This document shows positions 44,401 through 53,359 of a stretch of DNA of 64,000 nt, piece after piece. Source of the DNA: Blastomonas fulva (GTDB lineage: Bacteria > Pseudomonadota > Alphaproteobacteria > Sphingomonadales > Sphingomonadaceae); contig NZ_CP020083.1 of the NCBI RefSeq assembly GCF_003431825.1, positions 1,402,501 through 1,466,500 of the forward strand, written 5' to 3'. The translations under genes and the position numbers were made by a program. The notes beneath the pieces are model-generated. The model saw only the letters and a list, made by a program, of their open reading frames with translations, had not been told where the DNA came from and did no database searches. Each line of letters begins with the position of its first letter. Within the stretch, counting starts at the first letter, position 1.

Positions 44401-44997
44401 GGCGCCGTGACCACCAAGAGCGGTCTGGTGTTCGATGGCCGCGTGAGCGCAGGCACGTTCAAGGTCGACACCGCCCGCACCGTCGTGGTGGGTGCCGGCC
44501 TGTTCAACCTGGCTTCGAGCGACGACAGCCTGGCGATTACCGCAGAACTCGGCATGTCGGCTCCGATCGTCACCGAAGCGATGGTGATCACCCCGCGGGT
44601 TGCTGCCCAGTATCAGTATATCGGCTTTGACGATGTGCGTGAAACCGGTGGCGGTCCGGCTCTGGATATCGATCGCAACAAGTTCGACAGCCTCCAAATC
44701 CGCACCGGCATTTCGGCCAGCGCCAAGAAGACCGCGGTCTTCCGGCCCTACATCTATGCCGATTTCGTCTATGATGCGATGGACGGCGATGCGTTCTTCG
44801 GTGCCAACTTCGCAGGCAGCACCACCGGCCGCTTTCCGTTCGCCTATCGCTCGGATGACAACAGCTGGGGCGAAGCCGGCGTCGGCCTGACCATCGCCCA
44901 GCCGACCTTCGAGTTCACCGCGTCGATCGACACCACGGTGGGCCGTCAGGACTTCCAGGCACAGCAGTACTCGCTCTCGGCGCTGGTCCGCTTCTAA
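41461..44997 (+). CDS. Autotransporter with N-terminal trypsin-like protease
   Basis: 1178 residues. A signal peptide (about 1-32) is followed by an S1-like serine protease domain with a complete triad: His135 in LFAAHC, Asp217 in YADVAVASLD and Ser349 in GGDSGGPL. A beta-helical passenger (about 430-880) comes next, with autotransporter-like repeats of short strands (TISPGATGNAGTIGTLTIDG), and a C-terminal beta-barrel of about 280 residues (starting near 890) that ends in a terminal Phe (ALVRF). It should self-translocate through the outer membrane and may release or display the protease. Start ATG 41461 has AGGGG 6 nt upstream; ATG 41455 is too close to it. Followed by an intrinsic terminator. 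Confidence 0.88.
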   Translation: MTNRNARLQKAISSGVAATALAVALAAAPAAAIEANASAASDVRNALVSDGLAPHFDLTSSITTGGLDLQTVRLDIDAAQLDPQILIANPNTPITARDPVNITGIAQMVVDNGNGGVGLCTGSLINPRTILFAAHCVNSRAATAYGANSGGVGIAFGFETNTRANAPGEVDELVRWLLGTNGQGRFQTNTAQALYNVNAVAYHPRSVEPGNGFRYADVAVASLDTPAVGIPTWSLLLSQLPQPSAITAASGTGYHVNLAGYGGNGTGTSGTLPIDFRRRTAENWLGALTSLDDFTSFLFGVAPAGLPQNLYWIDFDDPRRGTAAASPFDFNAFRDNALPREGNTAGGDSGGPLILDRTFAREVIIGVLSGGYTRFFNGQPANSFGTASFYQPLYLYWDWIAENNPYRYVTAAAGNRNWTDPTHWITSQDPNYFIIGPNGQLINGTPTSAGGTTVDISGKFGQACFQSGGSSECVDFSNGRTTVEQKPIGTDGIGDNAGTANLTSGIGEAVIEGAAASAQISAQISPSDPVSSASIPLPPATIANGLPGATNFVPNNSAGNRATGVLPRYFDVTLAAAGTTTLDTAVTIDRFRLNGVSAALNITSTGSLTSLIDVTQTIGSMQINGRLTSVGDYFLMAGGLSGTGTLRAPFFTSVAGTISPGATGNAGTIGTLTIDGNAILSSATQYLVDVGAGVSDRLAITGSASLGGRVIVSPVAGYTIKNGDTYRIVTTGGTISAGFNSAAPISAILTPVLTTSANAVDMRITAGQYRNVIDPFSLVQRSYAGILDSNRSAERNFADVYLRTDLMSASQIQSTFEALAPFTESARLSLGEAVLSSTSRFHRTRLQSSLSGDAGGTIAMIGQPLNLAATATSGVALPGALAAASAGQDSQETVMDSTSLNSDFAIYLGGGYLNGKSSPMPTALTPNRDDKFDGFFVVAGLEYLPRDGVVLGISGGYSDVDSSVVRGQAVAGELIEGSVYGAVTTKSGLVFDGRVSAGTFKVDTARTVVVGAGLFNLASSDDSLAITAELGMSAPIVTEAMVITPRVAAQYQYIGFDDVRETGGGPALDIDRNKFDSLQIRTGISASAKKTAVFRPYIYADFVYDAMDGDAFFGANFAGSTTGRFPFAYRSDDNSWGEAGVGLTIAQPTFEFTASIDTTVGRQDFQAQQYSLSALVRF

Positions 44998-45028
44998 GCA
45001 CCAGCCCAGGCGCAAGCTTCAAGAAAAA

Positions 45029-45060
45029 GCCCGTCAGCCGAAAGGCTGGCGGGCTTTTCC
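45029..45060 (+). terminator. Intrinsic terminator of the autotransporter
   Basis: A 13-bp stem (45029-45041 with 45046-45058, one G-U, loop GAAA) and T4. It lies about 30 nt past the stop. Confidence 0.85.
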
Positions 45061-45216
45061 GTTGGAGAGGTGGAAACTACAGATGCATGGAACGAAGCCA
45101 GCCTTGGAGTGGCAAATCTCCAGTGTTTTACGTCCGGTATGACCGCTTTCGGTGCATTTTGGTTGCACTTGGGGCGGCCGAATTTGGGTGGATAGCTGTC
45201 GAAGGGTCAAACCCGC

Positions 45217-45678
45217 TCAACCCCTAAACACATTCGACCTTAACCGGATAAAGACTTCGCGATCGCACCACGACGCAGAGACTGTGGCCCGCACTCGGAG
45301 TCGCCTTTTGGGCCGATCCAGTTCGCGAAAGGCAACCACCCTTTTGAACGAGACAGCTTTGCCCTGACCAATTCGAGTGATGCCTTCCGCAAGGGGTGGG
45401 TGCGGAAGTCCCCGCGTGTCGTCATTAATAACTACATGGGGTGATAAATCGTTCGCCAATATATCGGTTTGAATGCAAAGATCTTCTCCTCCATGATTGA
45501 CAATCGACATTAGTCCGACCAATTTTCGGAGCGGCTTGCCAAGCAATACAATGTCTTCTTCAACGGATGTGATTATAAGTTCGGGATCTACTGAATTATG
45601 TTGAGCAGCAGCAAGTGACACACTGTTTGCCGGCAATGTTGCGAATGCCAAGATCAGGATTGTGAAACGCTTTCTCAT
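45217..45678 (-). CDS. Orphan exported hypothetical protein
   Basis: 153 residues, not recognised. Residues 1-24 (MRKRFTILILAFATLPANSV) form a signal peptide. The mature part has mixed beta character (IITSVEEDIVLLGKPLRKLVGLMS). The stretch is clearly poorer in G+C than its neighbours and lies next to an IS91-family element, both hinting at transfer. The start codon has no clear Shine-Dalgarno, so the call is tentative. Confidence 0.5.
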   Translation of the reverse strand: MRKRFTILILAFATLPANSVSLAAAQHNSVDPELIITSVEEDIVLLGKPLRKLVGLMSIVNHGGEDLCIQTDILANDLSPHVVINDDTRGLPHPPLAEGITRIGQGKAVSFKRVVAFRELDRPKRRLRVRATVSASWCDREVFIRLRSNVFRG

Positions 45679-45861
45679 AACCGAAAATTAGCGGAGCCAC
45701 CGAATGTTTGCAACGGCCGCTATGGGGTCGTTGCACGAACCCGCTTCGCGGGAGTGGTGTTTGGGGTGAAGCTAAGCTGACGGCGCGGGCGCAGCGCCTG
45801 GATTGAACAGTGTCCGTGGTGGGCAGACCATTTCGACTCCTTCAACCTGAGGAGTCGAACG

Positions 45862-46770
45862 ATGAACGAGCTTATAGCGATCGGTACGGTCAGCCCGCTG
45901 CGCCAGCGGTTGATCGAGGACATGAACATGCGGCGCTTCAGCCGCGAGACGCAGCGCAACTATATCCGCGATGTTGGACGTTTCGCCACATGGCTGGGAC
46001 GCTCGCCGCACACGGCAACTGCAGAGGATCTGCGGCGCTTCCAGATCGACCAACGCGAGACCGGCGTTCCGGTGCCGACGATGAACAGCATAGTTGCAGC
46101 GCTGCGGTTCTTCTTCACCCACACGCTGGATCGGCCCGATCTGGCGCGCAAGCTGGTGCGCACTTCGCACGCCCGCAAGATCCCCGTGGTGCTGACCCAG
46201 GACGAGGTGAAGCGGTTGCTGGAGGCCACGACCTGCCTCAAGCATCAGGCAGCGCTGTCGGTTGCCTATGGCGCGGGACTGCGCGTCGGCGAGGTCTCGG
46301 CGCTCAAGGTGCGCGACATCGACAGCAAGCGCATGGTGCTGCGTATCGAGCGTGGCAAGGGTGGCCGATATCGCAACGCCATGCTGCCCGAAGGCCTGCT
46401 CGTGCTGCTGCGCGAGTGGTGGCGCGCCGGACGACAACAGGGCGTGTTGCATGCAGACAGCTGGCTTTTCCCAGGCAGAAGCGCGCTGCTGCCGATCAGC
46501 ACCCGGCAGCTGTATCGCGTCGTCGTCGAGGCAGCCGAGGCAGCGGACATCACAAGGCGGGTCGGCCCGCACACCTTGCGGCACAGCTTCGCCACCCATC
46601 TGCTGGAGGACGGGGTCGATATCCGCGTCATCCAGGCGTTGCTGGGCCATGCCAAGCTTAACACCACCGCTTTCTACACACAGGTGGCAACCAAGACGAT
46701 GCGAGCGGTGATCAGTCCGCTCGACAGGCTGGCCTTGACCTCATCCACCGCGCAGGTGCCCGACGGCTGA
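45862..46770 (+). CDS. Tyrosine-type site-specific recombinase
   Basis: 302 residues. N-terminal SAM-like core-binding domain (about 13-95) and C-terminal catalytic domain. The catalytic set is Arg141 (GAGLRVGE), Lys near 165-167, His237 and Arg240 (GPHTLRH), His263 (LLGHAKL) and Tyr272 (TTAFYT), all present. It is of the XerC/D-like branch that travels with IS91 transposases. It likely resolves or integrates the rolling-circle intermediate; this is inference. The transposase follows 6 nt later. Confidence 0.9.
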   Translation: MNELIAIGTVSPLRQRLIEDMNMRRFSRETQRNYIRDVGRFATWLGRSPHTATAEDLRRFQIDQRETGVPVPTMNSIVAALRFFFTHTLDRPDLARKLVRTSHARKIPVVLTQDEVKRLLEATTCLKHQAALSVAYGAGLRVGEVSALKVRDIDSKRMVLRIERGKGGRYRNAMLPEGLLVLLREWWRAGRQQGVLHADSWLFPGRSALLPISTRQLYRVVVEAAEAADITRRVGPHTLRHSFATHLLEDGVDIRVIQALLGHAKLNTTAFYTQVATKTMRAVISPLDRLALTSSTAQVPDG

Positions 46771-46776
46771 GGCCCG

Positions 46777-47970
46777 GTGCGCACCTCCATAGAGGTGGCC
46801 GACATCTTCCGCGTTGCAGGGCCTGGCTATCGCATTGCCCATGCCGGGCATCTGAGCCTGCACCAGCTCAAGATCATGTCGGCCGTCGAGCATTGCCGCA
46901 CCGCTACAATGGGCGGTCACGTCGAAGCCTGCACAGACTGCGGGCATTGGCGGATCGCCTATAACAGCTGTCGCAACCGGCATTGCCCCAAGTGCCAGGG
47001 AGCAGCCGCGCGTACCTGGCTGGCCGAGCGCGAGGCCGACCTGTTGCCGGTGGGCTATTTCCACGTCGTGTTCACGCTCCCGGCACAGGTCAGCGCCATT
47101 GCGTTCCACAACAAGGCGCTGCTCTATGACCTGCTGTTCAAGGCCGCCTCCCAGACGATGCTGACCATCGCCGCCGACCCCAGGCATCTGGGCGCACGTA
47201 TCGGCATTACCGCTGTACTCCACACCTGGGGCTCGGCGCTTACCCATCATCCGCATGTCCATATGATCGTGCCCGGCGGCGGTATCGCGCGTGATGGCGA
47301 GCGCTGGATATCTGCGCGCCCGGCCTTTCTTCTGCCCGTCCGTGTCCTGGGCGCCCTGTTCCGCCGCCTGTTCCTCACGCGGCTGATCGCGCTCCACGAT
47401 GCCGGCAAGCTCGGGTTCTTCGGCAGCCTGGCGCATCTCGCCGAGCGGCGGGCCTTTCTGCGTCATCTGTCACCGGTCCGCAGAAAGCGCTGGGTGGTCT
47501 ATGCCAAGCCGCCCTTTGCAGGACCTGAGGCGGTGCTCGCCTATCTGGCGCGCTATACCCACCGCGTCGCCATCTCGAACAGCCGCATCCTCCGCTTCGA
47601 CAGTGAAGGCGTCACGTTCCGCTACAAGGATTATCGCCGCAATGGCGCGCAGCGCCAGCAGGACATGACCTTAGGCGCCGACGAGTTCATCCGTCGCTTC
47701 CTGCTGCACAACCTGCCACGCGGGTTCCACCGGATACGCCATTACGGGCTGCTGGCCGGTGCGACCCGCAAGGCCCATCTCGAACACGCCCGCCGACTGC
47801 TGGCGGTTGCGCCACCTGCCATCGATGACACGGCTGTCGATCCGCCGGACCATCGGCCACCGTGCCCGTGCTGCGGTGGCAGCATGGTCATCATCGAGAC
47901 TTTCGAGCGCAGATATCAGCCGCGCGCACCACCGCATCCTGTCAACGCATCCGGGAGAACATCGTCGTGA
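46777..47970 (+). CDS. IS91-family HUH transposase
   Basis: 397 residues beginning at GTG. N-terminal zinc-binding cluster CTDCGHWRIAYNSC and CPKC (Cys52, 55, 65, 70, 73) is followed by the HUH motif HPHVH (His160, His162) and the YLARY pair (Tyr256, Tyr260) that form covalent links to DNA during rolling-circle transposition. The C-terminus (CPCC) has another Cys pair. The reading frame is complete with no frameshift, so the element could be active. No close Shine-Dalgarno is visible for the GTG; coupling to the upstream recombinase is likely. Confidence 0.92.
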   Translation: MRTSIEVADIFRVAGPGYRIAHAGHLSLHQLKIMSAVEHCRTATMGGHVEACTDCGHWRIAYNSCRNRHCPKCQGAAARTWLAEREADLLPVGYFHVVFTLPAQVSAIAFHNKALLYDLLFKAASQTMLTIAADPRHLGARIGITAVLHTWGSALTHHPHVHMIVPGGGIARDGERWISARPAFLLPVRVLGALFRRLFLTRLIALHDAGKLGFFGSLAHLAERRAFLRHLSPVRRKRWVVYAKPPFAGPEAVLAYLARYTHRVAISNSRILRFDSEGVTFRYKDYRRNGAQRQQDMTLGADEFIRRFLLHNLPRGFHRIRHYGLLAGATRKAHLEHARRLLAVAPPAIDDTAVDPPDHRPPCPCCGGSMVIIETFERRYQPRAPPHPVNASGRTSS

Positions 47971-48415
47971 CCCGGCACGGCCTGCCTTCAACCGGCCCCG
48001 AAGCGACCGTGCTTCGGGGAGCACAGAGCACTGCGCCATCACCCACCAAAAGCAGACCTGCGCCCTCCAAAATCGGACGGTCCGATTTACGGCAACCCGC
48101 TCGTCACCCCAAAAGCAGCCAGTCCGCTTTCAGTTCCGTCCGCTTATCGGCAGCACCCACCGCTGCTCCCACAAGCCCAAAATCGAAATCCCCATAGACA
48201 TCAGCACCTGACGACCGCGGGTTCGGGCACCGTCGACTTTCCGACGCCTCACGGCGTCCGAAACTCTAAACGCTTGCAGACGGGCAGCTTTTTCCCAGCC
48301 CAACTCGAAAGCGGTCCTCCACCGCTCTGTCCTGACCTGTTTCAGGAATGGGCGGAGGCGGATAGTCTGGGGTAAGAAACAGGGCTGTATGCTGCTTCGA
48401 CACCGTCCAGCCACC
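47971..48415. other. Gene-poor tract after the IS91 element
   Basis: No gene is supported in this 445-bp stretch. It holds the 9-bp hairpin at 47996-48019, three loose copies of an AAAAGCAG-like motif (around 48049, 48110 and a related GTCCGCTT pair near 48125-48150), and a CGTCGACTTTCCGACG palindrome near 48228. Its mixed base content and lack of frames fit decayed or non-coding flank of the mobile element. Confidence 0.5.
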
Positions 48416-49036
48416 CTACTGAAAACTCGCTCGCAACCCATCGATAACGAACTGCGCGGCCAGTGCCGCGAGCAGCACGCCGAGCAGGCGGGTGATCACG
48501 GCCTCCGCCTTGGCGCCGAGCAGCTTCATCAGGGGGCCTGCGGTCAGCAACGCGATCAGGGTCAGCAGCAGCACCGCGAGCAGTGCGGCGAGGATCGTCA
48601 GCGCGCGGTCGAGGCCGCTGTTCTGCGAGACCAGCAGCATGACCGAAGCGATCGAGCCGGGGCCGGCGATCATCGGCATCGCCATCGGGAAGATCGAGAC
48701 ATCCTCGATCTCGGGCGTCTCGATCACCTTCTGCGCGCGCTGTTCGCGGCGCTCGGTGCGCTTTTCGAACACCATGTCGAGCGCGATCAGGAACAGCATG
48801 ATGCCGCCTGCAATCCGGAAGCTGTTGAGTTCGATGTGCAGCGAGGACAGCAAAGCCTCGCCGAACAGCGCGAACACCAGCAGGATGCCGCCCGCCACGA
48901 TCACCGCGCGGATGGCCATGCTGCGGCGCTGCTGCGCATTGGCATCGGTGGTCATGCTGGCATAGATCGGCGCGCAACCGGGCGGGTCGATCACCACGAA
49001 CAGGGTGATGAAGGCGGAAACGAAAAGCTCGATCAT
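48416..49036 (-). CDS. MarC-family membrane protein
   Basis: 206 residues with six membrane segments, MarC/UPF0056 family (FVVIDPPGCAPIYASM and AMPMIAGPGSIASVML). The old link to multiple antibiotic resistance is doubtful; function is unknown. ATG 49036 overlaps the preceding gene's stop (ATGA at 49033-49036), so it closes a folD-unknown-marC operon. Confidence 0.85.
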   Translation of the reverse strand: MIELFVSAFITLFVVIDPPGCAPIYASMTTDANAQQRRSMAIRAVIVAGGILLVFALFGEALLSSLHIELNSFRIAGGIMLFLIALDMVFEKRTERREQRAQKVIETPEIEDVSIFPMAMPMIAGPGSIASVMLLVSQNSGLDRALTILAALLAVLLLTLIALLTAGPLMKLLGAKAEAVITRLLGVLLAALAAQFVIDGLRASFQ

Positions 49037-49809
49037 GCCGCACCTGCCGGAACATCGTCGCGCACCACCGTGTCGAAACCGGTGCCGTTCCACAGGTCGA
49101 TGGTGACGGTGCGGCTGCCATCGGCGCGCACGTTCCAGCGCCAGATCATCGTGCCGTCGGCTGACGCGCGCGCGCCGCTGGCGGTGGGGGCGGCGATCGC
49201 GTCACCCTTGGCCAGCGGTCCCATCTGTATGCCTTCGAGCAGCTTTTTGGGTTCGCCGGTGCACACGGCGGTGCGCGAGGAGATCATCTCGTCGCCCGCG
49301 CGCGGGGCAGCCAGCATGGCACCATGGTCGAGCACCCATTTCCAGTCGGCCCTCTTGGCGCGCGGCTTTTCCAGGTTCTGCCAGACGGTGGTGTAGTAAC
49401 CCACCGCGCCGCCGGGGAACTGCGATGCCCCGGTCGAAGCTCCGGTGCGGCCATCGCACGCCATGAACAGCTTTTGCGGCTGCCATTTGACCGCTTGCGC
49501 CGGATCGGCGCGGCCCTTGAGCCAGCTTTGCGCGAGCGCCGGTTGGTCGACGAACATCACGGCATCGGCAGATGCGGTTTCCCGAAACGCGGTCCACTGG
49601 CCCTTGTCCTGCGCCAGACGCGCAAAGGCGATCTCGGCAACCAGCACCGCGCTCGAATTGGCATAGGATTGCCCCTCGGGCCGTGGCGGCGGCCCGCGCC
49701 GGTCGCCGCGCGGTGGGCCCTGCTGGGCGGATGCGGCGATCGGGGTCAGCACCATGGCGACGGCCAGCGACAGCAGCGCCTGCCGAGAAAGAGTTTGCGC
49801 AGCGCTCAT
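49033..49809 (-). CDS. Exported hypothetical protein
   Basis: 258 residues, not recognised. A signal peptide (about 1-28, cleavage near AASAQ) is followed by a Pro/Arg-rich linker and a domain with AEIAFARLAQDKGQWTAFRE and MFVDQPALAQSWLKG, reminiscent of NTF2-like/DUF4440 exported proteins. ATG 49809 overlaps the folD stop (TGATG) and has GGAGGG upstream. Likely periplasmic. Confidence 0.72.
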   Translation of the reverse strand: MSAAQTLSRQALLSLAVAMVLTPIAASAQQGPPRGDRRGPPPRPEGQSYANSSAVLVAEIAFARLAQDKGQWTAFRETASADAVMFVDQPALAQSWLKGRADPAQAVKWQPQKLFMACDGRTGASTGASQFPGGAVGYYTTVWQNLEKPRAKRADWKWVLDHGAMLAAPRAGDEMISSRTAVCTGEPKKLLEGIQMGPLAKGDAIAAPTASGARASADGTMIWRWNVRADGSRTVTIDLWNGTGFDTVVRDDVPAGAA

Positions 49810-50711
49810 CACAAGCCCTCCGGCGCGTTCACGCCCGCGCGGCGCGATGCCGCGACGAGGGTGTTGCGCAGCAGGCAGGCTATGGTCATCGGGCCGACCC
49901 CGCCGGGGACCGGCGTGATCGCGCCTGCGACGGCGGCGCATTCGTCATAGGCGCAATCGCCCACCAGCCGGGTCTTGCCTGGCTCGGCCCCCGGCACGCG
50001 GTTGATGCCGACATCGATCACCGTCGCACCCGGCTTGATCCAGTCGCCGCGCACCATCTCGGGGCGGCCCACCGCGGCAACGACGATATCGGCCAGCCGC
50101 ACGATCGCGGGCAGATCCCGCGTCCGACTGTGCGCGATGGTGACGGTGCAGCTCTGCTGAAGCAGCAACTGCGCCATCGGCTTGCCGACGATGTTCGATC
50201 GGCCGATCACCACCGCGTGCAGCCCCGAAAGATCGCCCAGCGCATCCTGCAGCAGCATCAGCGAACCCAGCGGCGTGCACGGGACCAGCGCCTCTTCGCC
50301 GACCGCGAGCTTGCCCGCGTTGACGACATGAAAGCCGTCGACATCCTTGGCCGGATCGATGCTCGCAAGCACCGCCTTGTCGTCGATATGCGCAGGCAAT
50401 GGCAGCTGGACGAGAATGCCATCGACCGCATCGTCGGCGTTGAGCGTTGCGACCAGATCGAGCAGCGCCTGCTGGGTGGTGTCGGCGGACAGACGATGCT
50501 CGAAGCTCAGCATCCCGGCCTCGACCGTCGCCTTGTGCTTGGAGCGGACATATACCTGGCTTGCCGGGTCGTCGCCCACCAGCACCACGGCAAGACCGGG
50601 CGCGCGGCCCGTGGCTCGCACGAAATCTGGGACAAGCGCGGCGAGGCGCGCGCGCAAGCCGGCCGCGAAGGCCTTGCCGTCGATGATGCTGGCGATGTTA
50701 CGGGCTGTCAT
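49809..50711 (-). CDS. folD: Bifunctional methylenetetrahydrofolate dehydrogenase/cyclohydrolase FolD
   Basis: 300 residues, canonical length. Motifs [19 protein letters not shown] with the catalytic Lys, [26 protein letters not shown] and [15 protein letters not shown]. It interconverts methylene-, methenyl- and formyl-THF with NADP in the cytosol. Start of the folD-unknown-marC operon, with overlapping stop/start to the next gene. Together with Fhs it covers both enzymatic arms of formyl-THF supply. Confidence 0.95.
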
Positions 50712-50771
50712 ACCCGCCGCTCTAACGTCAAATGCGCGTCATTGCCACAGCAGAGCGCGGATTTGCGCAGC

Positions 50772-51062
50772 TCAGGCGAACTGGACCCACAGCCGCGGGA
50801 TGATCGAGCGCTGGACGATCATGATCACCAGCAGCACCACCATCGGCGCCAGATCGATCATGCCGAGATCGGGCATGATCTTGCGCACCGGGCGGAACAG
50901 CGGTTCGGTGATCCGATTGAGCGATTCGACCATCTGGCGGACCAGATCGTTCTGCATGCTGACAACGTTGAATGCGACCAGCCAGGACAGCACGATCTGG
51001 ATGATGATGAACCAGGTCACCACCGTTAGCACTATGTCCAGGATTTCGAGCAGGATCTGCAT
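50772..51062 (-). CDS. YggT-family membrane protein
   Basis: 96 residues with two membrane segments separated by an amphipathic turn (about 5-30 and 68-90). YggT family (LVRQMVESLNRITEPLFRPVRKIMPDLGMIDLAPMV). Linked to cell division or osmotic stress in other bacteria; role here unknown. It follows argB by 90 nt on the same strand and could be co-transcribed with folD, 60 nt downstream. Confidence 0.85.
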   Translation of the reverse strand: MQILLEILDIVLTVVTWFIIIQIVLSWLVAFNVVSMQNDLVRQMVESLNRITEPLFRPVRKIMPDLGMIDLAPMVVLLVIMIVQRSIIPRLWVQFA

Positions 51063-51152
51063 AGGTCTCTCATTATGGCGTTGCCCGATATCTAGGGCGA
51101 ACTTGGGTGTATTACAAGACTAAAACGGCTCGGGCCTTTCGGCTCGAGTCCA

Positions 51153-52064
51153 TCAGGCCCGGATCAGCGTACCTGCCCCGCGCGAGGTGAAGATTTCCAG
51201 CAGCATGGCATGCGGCACGCGTCCATCGAGGACAACCGCGGCATCCACGCCCTGTTCGACCGCATGGACGCAGGTTTCCAGCTTGGGGATCATGCCGCCG
51301 CTGATCGTGCCGTCGGCGCGCAAGGCAGCAATGTCGGCAGGAGTCAGGTCGGAGAGCAACTGCTTGGCCTTGTCGAGCACGCCTGCGACATCGGTGAGCA
51401 GGAACAATCGCGATGCGCCCAACGCCGCTGCGACCGCGCCTGCCATGGTGTCGGCGTTGATGTTGTAGGTCTGTCCGTCGGCGCCCACGCCGATCGGCGA
51501 GACGACGGGGATCATGCCTGCGTCCGATATCGTCTTGAGCACCGAACAGTCGATGGCTTCCGGCTCGCCGACAAAGCCGAGGTCGATCGCGCGCTCGATG
51601 TTGCTGTCGGGGTCGCGCACGGTGCGTTCGACCTTGCTCGCACGGACGAAGCCTGCGTCCTTGCCGCTGATGCCGATCGCCTTGCCGCCCGCGGCCGCGA
51701 TCCAGGTGACCAACTCCTTGTTGATCGCGCCCAGCACCATTTCGGCGATGTTGGCGGTCTCCTGGTCGGTGACGCGCAAGCCGTCGACGAACTGCGACTG
51801 CACGCCGACGCGCTTGAGCATCGCGCCGATCTGCGGTCCGCCGCCATGCACGACGACGGGGTTGATTCCCACCGCCTTCAGCAACACGATATCCTCGGCA
51901 AAGTCGCGCGCCAGCTCGGGGTCGCCCATCGCATGGCCGCCATATTTGACGACGAAGCTCTTGCCCGCATAGCGCTGCATGAACGGCAGCGCCTCGGTGA
52001 GGGTCTCTGCCTTGGCGAGCAGTGCGGGGTCGTGGATGTGCCCAGAATCTTGATGGTCGGTCAT
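51153..52064 (-). CDS. argB: Acetylglutamate kinase
   Basis: 303 residues, amino-acid kinase family. [12 protein letters not shown] binds ATP phosphate, [14 protein letters not shown] the acetylglutamate side, and [13 protein letters not shown] with [18 protein letters not shown] completes the site. Second step of arginine synthesis. The N-terminal extension before the kinase fold (about 1-30) fits arginine-inhibited ArgB. Its ATG overlaps the stop of the queuosine-precursor transporter (ATGA at 52061-52064). Confidence 0.95.
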
Positions 52065-52705
52065 GCGTCGAGCCTTTTGCCCAGACGGACGAAGAACACA
52101 ATCAGGAACGGCACCAGCGCAATCGACAGCGCGACCTTGGCCGCCATCTGGCCGATCAGCAGCTGGCCGATCGGGAATACGCCGTAAAAGGCGATGGTGA
52201 CGAAGATCAGCGTGTCGACGATCTGCGAGAGGGCGGACGCGATCACCCCGCGCACCGCCAGCCAGCGGCCCGGCATGTTCTGCAGCCGCGAGAAGATATA
52301 GACGTTGAGGAACTGCGAGACGCCATAAGCGCACACGCCCGCCGCCCAGATGCGTCCCGTCGCGCCGAGGATCAGCTGGATGGCATCGGCATTCTCGGGC
52401 GCCATGTCGGGCGAGGCGGGGAGCGCATAGACGATCCACGACAGCGCCATGGCGAACAGCAGCGGCACGAAGCCGAACTTGACCAGGCTGTTTGCGGTGT
52501 CGCGGCCGTGCAGTTCGGCGATCGCGCTCGAGACCACGACCAGCAGCAGAAACGCGAAAATGCCCGCCTCGACTGCCAGCGGGCCGATCGAGACCTGCTT
52601 GTTGCCGAGCACGCCCGCCAGGCACACCATGCCGCCATAGAAGACGGAAAACACGTAAAGCGAGCGCGGAATGCCGGAGTTTGCGGCGGCTGGAGCAGAT
52701 GTCAT
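52061..52705 (-). CDS. Queuosine precursor transporter (YhhQ-like)
   Basis: 214 residues, six membrane segments. YhhQ/QPTR family: [42 protein letters not shown] and [16 protein letters not shown]. It imports the 7-deazaguanine base precursors of queuosine. Start ATG 52705 leaves a normal N-terminus; the Shine-Dalgarno is not clear. It is coupled to argB, a chance-looking partner. Divergent from the PPOX-like gene. Confidence 0.85.
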
Positions 52706-52789
52706 GGGCAGGAGCCGTAATGGCTTTTGCAGGCGCAGGGAAGAGGGGACGCACTTGCGCGCCGCTGCATGTTCCCGCACACTGGCGCC

Positions 52790-53353
52790 ATGTCAGAATT
52801 CAGCGACGCCCTGAGCGAAAAGCACATCGCCTTCATCACCCGCCAGCCGGTGTTCTTCGTGGCCACCGCGGCGGACAACGCGCGGATCAACCTCAGCCCC
52901 AAGGGCTATGATGCATTCCGCGTGCTCTCCCCAACGCGCGCCGCCTATCTCGATCTGGGGGGATCGGGCAACGAGACGCACGCGCATCTGGTCGCCGATG
53001 GCCGGATCACGATCATGTTCTGCGCGTTCGAAAACCCCGCGCTGATCCTGCGCATCTACGGGCGCGGCCGCCCCGTGCTGCCGCAGGATGCCGACTGGGA
53101 TGCGCTGGCTGCGCACTTCACCATCCTTCCGGGCACCCGGCAGATCTTCGACATCACGGTCGACAGCGTGCAGACCAGCTGCGGCTGGGGCGTGCCGGTG
53201 ATGGAGTTCGAGCTCGAGCGCGAGACGCTGAAAAAAGCGCACCGCCAGAGCAAGCCCGATGCCTGGCTGGCCAAGACCGCCAAGCGTACCCGGTCGATCG
53301 ATGGCCTGCCCACCACCCCGACGACCCGGTTCTTCACCGATGTCGAGGGCTGA
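52790..53353 (+). CDS. Pyridoxamine 5'-phosphate oxidase-like flavoprotein
   Basis: 187 residues of the split-barrel FMN-binding PPOX-like family ([21 protein letters not shown], then [13 protein letters not shown] and [11 protein letters not shown]). The general PPOX signature for substrate binding is modified, so it may reduce a different compound, such as F420- or FMN-linked substrates. Cytosolic. DUF2007 follows by 6 nt. Confidence 0.75.
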   Translation: MSEFSDALSEKHIAFITRQPVFFVATAADNARINLSPKGYDAFRVLSPTRAAYLDLGGSGNETHAHLVADGRITIMFCAFENPALILRIYGRGRPVLPQDADWDALAAHFTILPGTRQIFDITVDSVQTSCGWGVPVMEFELERETLKKAHRQSKPDAWLAKTAKRTRSIDGLPTTPTTRFFTDVEG

Positions 53354-53359
53354 ACCCGC

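Larger units (their letters stand above)
45731..48019 (+). mobile_element. IS91-family insertion with tyrosine recombinase (ends approximate)
   Basis: Two genes in tandem, a tyrosine recombinase and an IS91-type HUH transposase, are 6 nt apart and form the common two-gene IS91 unit. The flanks carry short hairpins: CCCGC-TTC-GCGGG at 45740-45752 on the left, and a perfect 9-bp hairpin at 47996-48019 just past the transposase. IS91 elements use rolling-circle transposition, make no target duplication, and insert by GAAC/CAAG-like tetranucleotides; GAAC occurs at 45737-45740. The exact ends cannot be fixed from one copy, so coordinates mark the hairpins only. Confidence 0.75.

Noticed and set aside
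41377..45015. A 1212-codon stop-free frame antisense to the autotransporter gene
   Set aside because: It mirrors the high-GC codon bias of the sense gene, has low-complexity Arg/Asp/Gly composition and no family motif. Similar antisense frames lie opposite clpA (9481-11682), DUF885 (17815-19524), the PQQ dehydrogenase (30725-32893) and the acyl-CoA ligase (59791-61758).
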